A DNA stretch of 5,255 nucleotides. It comes from Clostridiales bacterium (GTDB lineage: Bacteria; Bacillota; Clostridia; Lutisporales; Lutisporaceae). The notes below the pieces were generated by a model. It did not search any database and was not told the origin of the DNA. It saw only the letters and a program-made list of their open reading frames with translations. The translations under genes and the position numbers were made by a program. How positions within the stretch are numbered: the stretch's first letter is position 1; each line of letters begins with the position of its first letter. The stretch is taken from assembly GCA_012842725.1 (NCBI GenBank), contig DUSG01000069.1:1-5255 (forward strand), given 5' to 3'. Below are positions 1 through 3,738 of the stretch, piece by piece.

Positions 1-3
1 ATA

Positions 4-39
4 AAAAAACTCCTTCCTTTTGCAAGAAAGGAGTTTTTT
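4..39 (-). terminator. Intrinsic terminator after the beta-sandwich protein gene
   Basis: A 12-bp outer stem pairs AAAAAACTCCTT (4-15) with AAGGAGTTTTTT (28-39). A short inner CTT/AAG helix (17-19 with 24-26) and a small loop lie inside it. Read on the minus strand, the hairpin ends in a run of T residues (down to position 3) and starts about 8 nt after the TAA stop at 48-50, so it closes the left-hand gene cluster. The plus strand also ends in a T-run, so it could work in both directions. Confidence 0.85.
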
Positions 40-47
40 CTGATGTT

Positions 48-554
48 TTACCAGATATTATAATTATGACCATAATTAACTCTTTGAACTAATGACAATG
101 ATTGCTCACATTTTTCACCCGGAAGGACTTTTATATTCCTTGATATACATTGCATATCATTATATGTGGCAACAATTGTATAGAACCCAGGTGGTAAATC
201 ATCTATGGCAAAGTTTCCATTTTCATCAGAAATGGTACGATAAACAGGGAAATCGGTTCCGGAACCAAAATACAACAATATTACTGCATTGGCCACAAAT
301 TGACCATCTGCTTCTCTTAAAACAGAACCAACAATTCTCCCTGAATAATTCTCAATCTTATTATTTATAGTTACATCTATACGCTGGAGATTGAGCTGTG
401 AAGGCTTAACATCAAGTTCCACTGCTTGATCCAAATCTTGTTTATTGGTTTGCAAGCTTTGCTGATGCTGGAGCTTATTGTTGGTTCCGCTACCGGCTAT
501 ATTTTTATCAATATTGCTATCCTCAAGTATTAATGTCTCATTATCATCCTTCAT
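48..554 (-). CDS. Carboxypeptidase-regulatory-like (transthyretin-fold) domain protein, function unknown
   Basis: This is a 168-aa protein. Residues 1-70 are polar, Asn/Gln/Asp-rich and probably disordered. Residues about 72-156 match the carboxypeptidase regulatory-like beta-sandwich pattern: GRIVGSVL, then DGQFVANAVILLY, TISDENGNFAIDDLPPGFYT and a C-terminal IKVLPGE strand. In this fold the signature is G-x-V at the start, T/S-D-x-x-G-x-F in the middle and L-P-P-G-x-Y-x-I after it. The domain is non-catalytic and usually serves as a structural or binding module. There is no signal peptide, transmembrane segment, LPXTG or catalytic motif. The ATG at 554 is the first possible start after an in-frame TGA (561-563), and GGGAG lies about 10 nt upstream. 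It follows the small paralogue genes by 96 bp with no terminator between, so it probably belongs to their transcript. A role in a spore coat or other surface layer is only a guess. Confidence 0.8.
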   Translation of the reverse strand: MKDDNETLILEDSNIDKNIAGSGTNNKLQHQQSLQTNKQDLDQAVELDVKPSQLNLQRIDVTINNKIENYSGRIVGSVLREADGQFVANAVILLYFGSGTDFPVYRTISDENGNFAIDDLPPGFYTIVATYNDMQCISRNIKVLPGEKCEQSLSLVQRVNYGHNYNIW

Positions 555-650
555 ACAAACTCATCTCCCATGCGAAGTTAACGGCAAATATGCCATTTGT
601 AACAGTTGAAAAAATAATAGGGAACGGTAGAAGTAATAATTCAACGGATT

Positions 651-905
651 TTATCTTTTAGCTTCTGCATTTGCCCCAGATTTAGCTTCAGCTTCTGCTT
701 CACTTTCTGCTTCATTCTCTGCTTTTTGCCCCTGTGCCTGTTTTACTATAATTTTCTGGTCAAACCAGTTATAATTGAATTGTTTGCTGAATTGCCTCTG
801 TTTGCTGAATTGGCTGTCTTTCTCTATATCTTTTTCAACATCTATATCCTTATTAATCTGCGCAGCTACATCCAGATTCAACTTATTATCTTTGATGTTT
901 ACCAT
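651..905 (-). CDS. Small low-complexity acidic protein, paralogue B
   Basis: This 84-aa protein is of unrecognised function. The N-terminal half is charged (VEKDIEKD), followed by a duplicated QFSKQ block (QFSKQ-R-QFSKQ-F). Then comes a core NYNWFDQKIIVKQAQGQKAENEAES and an Ala/Glu-rich tail ending in AEAKR. It has no Cys, no signal peptide and no membrane segment, and the tail looks disordered or helical. The core aligns with that of the neighbouring gene at 960-1226 (NYN....QK..VKQ.QGQKAENEAES), so the two arose by duplication. The ATG at 905 is supported by AAAGGGGGG (913-921) with a 7-nt spacer. The gap to the upstream paralogue is 54 bp with no terminator, which suggests co-transcription. 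The strong SD, the conserved paralogue and the shared frame argue for a real gene despite the biased composition. Confidence 0.75.
   Translation of the reverse strand: MVNIKDNKLNLDVAAQINKDIDVEKDIEKDSQFSKQRQFSKQFNYNWFDQKIIVKQAQGQKAENEAESEAEAEAKSGANAEAKR
702..746 (-). repeat. 45-bp near-identical repeat shared with 1041-1085
   Basis: The 45-base block here differs from 1041-1085 at only three positions. It encodes VKQxQGQKAENEAES in both small genes. The rest of the two genes is much more diverged, so the block is either the conserved functional core or a recently homogenised segment. Confidence 0.85.
781..812 (-). repeat. Tandem 18-bp duplication inside paralogue B
   Basis: The 14-base string TGTTTGCTGAATTG occurs at 781-794 and again at 799-812, an 18-bp period (6 codons). 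It encodes the doubled QFSKQ block. The upstream paralogue lacks it, so it is a recent in-frame expansion. Confidence 0.85.
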
Positions 906-959
906 TAACTGGCCCCCCTTTCACTATATAATTACTATCTTTTTGATTTATTGCCTGTT

Positions 960-1226
960 TTATCTATAATATCTTCCGTGTTTTTCCTCTTCAGTTTCGT
1001 TTTCAGCTTCAGCGTCAGATATTGCTTTAGCCTCTACTTTACTTTCTGCTTCATTTTCTGCTTTTTGCCCCTGTCCCTGCTTTACAACTAACTTCTGAAT
1101 TAAAGGATTGTAGTTTATTTGCCTATTTATCTGTTTTTGGATATTTTTCTGCTCTTCCTCTTCTTCATATTCTTTTTCAGTTAAAGGTTTCAGATCCTTG
1201 TCTAAAGCATTGTTATTAGGTGCCAT
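960..1226 (-). CDS. Small low-complexity acidic protein, paralogue A
   Basis: This 88-aa protein is of unrecognised function. It starts MAPNNNALDKDLKPL, has a run of five Glu around residues 21-25, then a Gln/Asn/Ile-rich stretch (IQKQINRQINYN). A core IQKLVVKQGQGQKAENEAES leads into an Ala/Glu-rich tail that ends GRYYR. It has no Cys, no signal peptide and no membrane segment, and is probably mostly disordered. The ATG at 1226 has an excellent SD, AAAGGAGGG (1232-1240), with a 5-nt spacer. It is the first gene of the left-hand cluster, directly behind a sigma-A-like promoter and a leader hairpin. The paralogue at 651-905 follows. The basic/aromatic end (RYYR) is not shared with the paralogue. 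A structural or packing role is possible, but nothing in the sequence shows a biochemical activity. Confidence 0.75.
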   Translation of the reverse strand: MAPNNNALDKDLKPLTEKEYEEEEEQKNIQKQINRQINYNPLIQKLVVKQGQGQKAENEAESKVEAKAISDAEAENETEEEKHGRYYR

Positions 1227-1260
1227 AATAACCCTCCTTTCATTATTTGTTTTATTATGT

Positions 1261-1284
1261 GAGATAAATCCTCTGATTTATCTC
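1261..1284 (-). promoter_or_regulatory. Perfect hairpin at the 5' end of the small-protein mRNA
   Basis: GAGATAAATC (1261-1270) and GATTTATCTC (1275-1284) form a perfect 10-bp stem with a 4-nt loop. On the minus strand it begins within a base or two of the transcription start expected from the promoter at 1292-1321, and it lies 21 nt upstream of the SD. There is no T-run after it, so it is not an intrinsic terminator. A 5'-terminal stem that protects the mRNA from decay is the simplest reading; a protein-binding site is the alternative. Confidence 0.65.
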
Positions 1285-1291
1285 CCACTAC

Positions 1292-1321
1292 AATATATTG
1301 GTGCATGTACAAAAATGTTAA
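1292..1321 (-). promoter_or_regulatory. Sigma-A-like promoter for the left-hand gene cluster
   Basis: On the minus strand a -35 box TTAACA (1316-1321, five of six to consensus) is followed after 18 bp by a -10 box TATATT (1292-1297, five of six). The expected start is near 1285, about 60 nt upstream of the ATG at 1226. It lies just beyond the terminator of the carboxypeptidase gene, as expected for an independent transcription unit. Confidence 0.55.
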
Positions 1322-1335
1322 CACTTGTACAAAAA
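1306..1335 (-). repeat. Paired 10-bp direct repeats flanking the -35 box (possible operator)
   Basis: TGTACAAAAA occurs at 1306-1315 and again at 1326-1335, exactly 20 bp apart, about two helical turns. The -35 box (1316-1321) sits between them. The TGTACAA/TTGTACA ends (1306-1312 and 1325-1331) also form an inverted repeat around a central GTTAAC. The spacing and position fit a regulator binding site; which regulator cannot be told. Confidence 0.4.
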
Positions 1336-1343
1336 ATATTTTT

Positions 1344-1380
1344 AAAAAAGAAAGATCGTACCGTAAAAAGTACGATCTTT
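1344..1380 (-). terminator. Intrinsic terminator after the D,D-carboxypeptidase gene
   Basis: AAAGATCGTAC (1351-1361) pairs perfectly with GTACGATCTTT (1370-1380) around an 8-nt loop. On the minus strand the stem is followed by C and six T residues (1349-1344). It begins 12 nt after the TAA at 1393-1395, so it ends the carboxypeptidase transcript and separates it from the left-hand cluster. Confidence 0.9.
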
Positions 1381-1392
1381 ATATTCCATAAT

Positions 1393-2244
1393 TTATTTAC
1401 TATATTGAAAGCCAAAATATTCTTCCAATGTAATCAACTTTTCATAAATCTCGCTGGCCGCTTCTTTGCCTACATACCTTATATGCCATGGTTCATAGCT
1501 ATACCCGGTAACATCAGTTTTTTCTTTTGGATATCTTATTATGAATCCAAATTTATGCGCATTTTCCTTCAGCCATCTTCCTTCAACAGTTTGTCCAAAA
1601 TTTACTTCTAATAAAAAATTGGCACTCTTGCTGGAAACATCCATGGCTAAACCAGTTTGATGCTCGCTCTGACCCGGTTTGGCAACCAGTTTGTTAGCTT
1701 CTTCGGCGCCAACTTTATTCACTTTATTATTAAATAGCGCTTTTTGCCTTTCGTAAGACCTGTACCCGGAAACCGCATATAGCACAATGCCTTGCTTTTC
1801 CGCTTCTGAGAATAATTGTTCCAAAGCTTCTGCAGCTTCCTCTCTCATATATTTTTTCTCACTCTCGCCGCTAAATGAAAATCTGACATTTGGTATAACC
1901 AAATCCTGCGGTTTATAATCAGACGGGAGATTTCTTTCTTTATTAACTAAAACCAATATATCATCAGGATTTTTTATGATATTATTGCCATTTTCATCAG
2001 TGTAAACAGTATCTAACAGTGAATAATCATTATGTCCATCGCTATTATTCTCTTTCGGTTCCATCACATCTTCTTGCTCTTCCTTATCCGTAGAAACATA
2101 GCCTGAATCAGCGTTTGCAGGATTGGAAGCAATTGTATTCAAAATCTTGTCCTGGAAAAGCGAAGCAAGAATTATAAAAACCAATGATACGGTAAATGTA
2201 AAAAGAAATATTTTCTTTGTTTTATTGCGAAATTTCGATTTAAT
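1393..2244 (-). CDS. Membrane-anchored VanY-type D-alanyl-D-alanine carboxypeptidase (probable ATT start)
   Basis: This LAS-family zinc peptidase should remove the terminal D-Ala from peptidoglycan stem peptides outside the membrane. From the ATT at 2244 it is 283 aa: a basic N-terminus (KSKFRNKTKK), a hydrophobic segment at about 12-30, an acidic linker at about 50-75, then the catalytic domain. Visible motifs are the LVLVNKERNLPSDY entry, SGYRSYERQ, SEHQTGLAMD with zinc ligands His195 and Asp202, and EPWHIRYVG with catalytic Glu251 and zinc ligand His254. All key residues are present. The usual start set would choose TTG at 2184 (263 aa). That TTG has no SD and removes the basic N-terminus, whereas AGGGGG sits 8 nt before the ATT and the frame closes at a TAA (2260-2262) just upstream. 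The VanY family includes both resistance and housekeeping enzymes. No vanA/B-type ligase, vanH or vanS/R gene is nearby, so housekeeping wall trimming is more likely. Confidence 0.88.
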   Translation of the reverse strand: MKSKFRNKTKKIFLFTFTVSLVFIILASLFQDKILNTIASNPANADSGYVSTDKEEQEDVMEPKENNSDGHNDYSLLDTVYTDENGNNIIKNPDDILVLVNKERNLPSDYKPQDLVIPNVRFSFSGESEKKYMREEAAEALEQLFSEAEKQGIVLYAVSGYRSYERQKALFNNKVNKVGAEEANKLVAKPGQSEHQTGLAMDVSSKSANFLLEVNFGQTVEGRWLKENAHKFGFIIRYPKEKTDVTGYSYEPWHIRYVGKEAASEIYEKLITLEEYFGFQYSK

Positions 2245-2252
2245 TGTAAAGA

Positions 2253-2258
2253 CCCCCT
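2253..2258 (-). promoter_or_regulatory. SD that decides the ATT start
   Basis: AGGGGG lies 8 nt before the ATT at 2244-2242. The glmM SD in this window (AAGGGGG, 3723-3729) has the same G-run and the same 8-nt spacing to its ATG. No comparable sequence precedes the in-frame TTG at 2184. Confidence 0.65.
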
Positions 2259-2285
2259 GTTACGAATTTTGCATTTTATATCTTT

Positions 2286-2304
2286 ATATTACAAATTGTA
2301 ATAT
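2286..2304. promoter_or_regulatory. 19-bp palindrome with TACA/TGTA half-sites (possible operator)
   Basis: ATATTACAA and TTGTAATAT are perfect 9-bp arms around a single central base (2295). The TTACA/TGTAA halves resemble operators of the BlaI/MecI/CopY repressor family, many of which control cell-wall or beta-lactam genes. In the known family sites TACA and TGTA are usually 2 bp apart; here they are 3 bp apart, so the match is not exact. The palindrome covers the proposed -10 box of the carboxypeptidase promoter. In such AT-rich DNA, chance is a real alternative. Confidence 0.4.
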
Positions 2305-2323
2305 TTTTAGACATAAAATACAA
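2295..2323 (-). promoter_or_regulatory. Weak candidate promoter for the D,D-carboxypeptidase gene
   Basis: A -10 box TACAAT (2295-2300, five of six) lies 17 bp from a poor -35 box TTGTAT (2318-2323, three of six). The expected start is near 2288, about 45 nt upstream of the ATT. Such a transcript would lack the anti-SD arm at 2330-2341. The weak -35 suggests low or activated expression, or that the gene mainly relies on read-through from glmM. Confidence 0.35.
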
Positions 2324-2364
2324 GCACAATAACAGGGAGTCCTCTCATTTTTTAGAAATATGAA

Positions 2365-3714
2365 TCACGAAAACTTCTTTTCAATCAATGCTGCTAATTC
2401 TTCAGCCATTCTCTGTATTTTATCCCCATCTTCCCCTTCAATCATTACCCTTACCAAGGGTTCTGTACCTGAAGGCCTTATAACAACTCTGCCTGCATCC
2501 TTCATTTCCTCTTCAATGCTTTTTATGGCAGACTTTATTTCCTCATCTTCCATATACTTATTCTTGTATTCATTCTTAACCTTCGCATTTACAAGGACTT
2601 GGGGAAGCTCTTTCACTACGCTCTTTAATTCCGAAAGCTTATTGCCTGTTTTCTTCACTACGGACAACAGTTGAAGAGCTGTAATGATTCCGTCTCCTGT
2701 GGTGCTGTAATCCAGGAAAATAATATGTCCTGATTGTTCTCCTCCTAGATTATAGCCGTTTTTCATCATTTCTTCCAGCACATATCTGTCCCCCACTTTG
2801 GTTCTTACAACTTTGCATCCTTCTCTGTTGCAAGCTATTTCAAAACCCATATTGCTCATTATTGTTGAAACCACTGTATCCTTATTGAGTCTGCCACTGG
2901 CCTTCATATGCTTAGCAACGATTGCCATGATATGGTCCCCGTTAACTTCTTCCCCATTTTCATCAACGGCAATCAATCTGTCTGCATCACCGTCAAAGGC
3001 CAATCCCACATCAGCGCCAATATCAACAACCAATTTTCTCAAACTTTCCGTATGAGTGGAACCGCAATTCTTATTAATATTTATACCGTCAGGTTTATCA
3101 TTGATTACCGTAACCTCAGCACCCAATTCCTTTAACACCATCGGCGCCGCTTCATATGAAGCTCCGTTTGCACAGTCTAAGGCTATTTTCATTCCGGCAA
3201 AATCAACATCAACGGTGCTTTTTAAAAACTCCACGTATTTATGTACAGGATTTTCAATTTCAATCTTTCTCCCTACTCCTTCACCAATAGGATTAGGTAA
3301 AGAATCCATATTGGTCTCTATAATTTCCTGTATCTTGTCTTCCAGTTCATCAGATAGCTTATATCCTTCACTGTTAAAGAACTTTATCCCATTATACTCG
3401 AAAGGATTATGAGAAGCAGAAATAACTACCCCAGCGTCTAAATTCATCATTCTGGTAAGATAAGCTACAGCAGGTGTAGTCTGTACACCTAAGATTACTG
3501 CTTCTCCGCCCATGGAGCATATGCCTGCCACCAAGGCTGCTTCCAGCATATCTCCGGATATTCTGGTATCCTTGCCAACTGCTATCCTGGGTTTATGCTT
3601 ATTTTCCTGGGCTAAAACATATGCCCCTGCTCTTCCCAACTTGTATGCCAGTTCAAAATTCAAATCCTTGTTGGCAATTCCTCTCACTCCGTCAGTTCCA
3701 AATAACCTGCCCAT
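2365..3714 (-). CDS. glmM: Phosphoglucosamine mutase
   Basis: GlmM interconverts glucosamine-6-phosphate and glucosamine-1-phosphate in the cytoplasm, the second step towards UDP-N-acetylglucosamine for peptidoglycan. The 449-aa length is normal for the family. It opens with the diagnostic MGRLFGTDGVRGIAN. The catalytic loop ISASHNP holds phosphoserine Ser101; the Mg-binding loop DGDADR is at 241-246, the sugar-binding GGEQSGH at 324-330 and the phosphate-binding RPSGTEP at 413-419. All four loops are intact. GGEQSGH and the MGRLFGTDGVRG start separate it from phosphomannomutase/phosphoglucomutase relatives. The ATG at 3714 has AAGGGGG (3723-3729) 8 nt upstream, and it begins 24 bp after the argS stop, so it is probably co-transcribed with argS. 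The glmS gene that often neighbours glmM is not downstream here. No terminator is evident after its TGA, so read-through into the carboxypeptidase gene is likely. Confidence 0.97.
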   Translation of the reverse strand: MGRLFGTDGVRGIANKDLNFELAYKLGRAGAYVLAQENKHKPRIAVGKDTRISGDMLEAALVAGICSMGGEAVILGVQTTPAVAYLTRMMNLDAGVVISASHNPFEYNGIKFFNSEGYKLSDELEDKIQEIIETNMDSLPNPIGEGVGRKIEIENPVHKYVEFLKSTVDVDFAGMKIALDCANGASYEAAPMVLKELGAEVTVINDKPDGININKNCGSTHTESLRKLVVDIGADVGLAFDGDADRLIAVDENGEEVNGDHIMAIVAKHMKASGRLNKDTVVSTIMSNMGFEIACNREGCKVVRTKVGDRYVLEEMMKNGYNLGGEQSGHIIFLDYSTTGDGIITALQLLSVVKKTGNKLSELKSVVKELPQVLVNAKVKNEYKNKYMEDEEIKSAIKSIEEEMKDAGRVVIRPSGTEPLVRVMIEGEDGDKIQRMAEELAALIEKKFS

Positions 3715-3738
3715 ATTTTTGGCCCCCTTATTATATTG

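Larger units (their letters stand above)
2251..2341 (-). promoter_or_regulatory. Long-range leader stem that would mask the carboxypeptidase SD
   Basis: In minus-strand RNA, GACUCCCUGUUA (from 2341 to 2330) can pair over 12 consecutive bases with UAACAGGGGGUC (from 2262 to 2251). The only non-Watson-Crick pair in this core is one G-U. The 3' arm contains the whole AGGGGG SD of the carboxypeptidase gene, so the upstream arm acts as an anti-SD sequence. The 67-nt interior contains a second palindrome. No U-run follows the 3' arm, so it is not a terminator. The pairing is read directly; a regulatory role is inferred. Confidence 0.5.

Noticed and set aside
577..603. Possible hairpin (GTTA/TAAC with CAAAT/ATTTG) upstream of the 168-aa gene
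   Set aside because: The helices are short and split by a 4-nt bulge on one side, which is not better than expected by chance in AT-rich DNA.
622..645. Possible promoter (TTGAAT, 19 bp, TATTAT) before the 168-aa gene
   Set aside because: The spacer is too long and the -35 match is modest. Co-transcription with the upstream small genes explains expression equally well.
1198..1611. Plus-strand open frame of 137 codons across the terminator region
   Set aside because: It runs through a clear minus-strand terminator and into the catalytic end of the carboxypeptidase gene. It has no SD and no recognisable domain.
2182..2184. TTG as the carboxypeptidase start
   Set aside because: No SD precedes it, and it cuts the membrane anchor in half, removing the basic N-terminus. 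The ATT at 2242-2244 has a well-spaced SD.
2251..2341. Inverted repeat as a glmM terminator
   Set aside because: The 3' arm is followed by TCTTTACAATT rather than a T-run, the loop is 67 nt, and the arm coincides with an SD.
2185..2364. glmS ribozyme or other riboswitch after glmM
   Set aside because: No glmS gene follows and no recognisable ribozyme or riboswitch core is visible; only the two inverted repeats already described are present.
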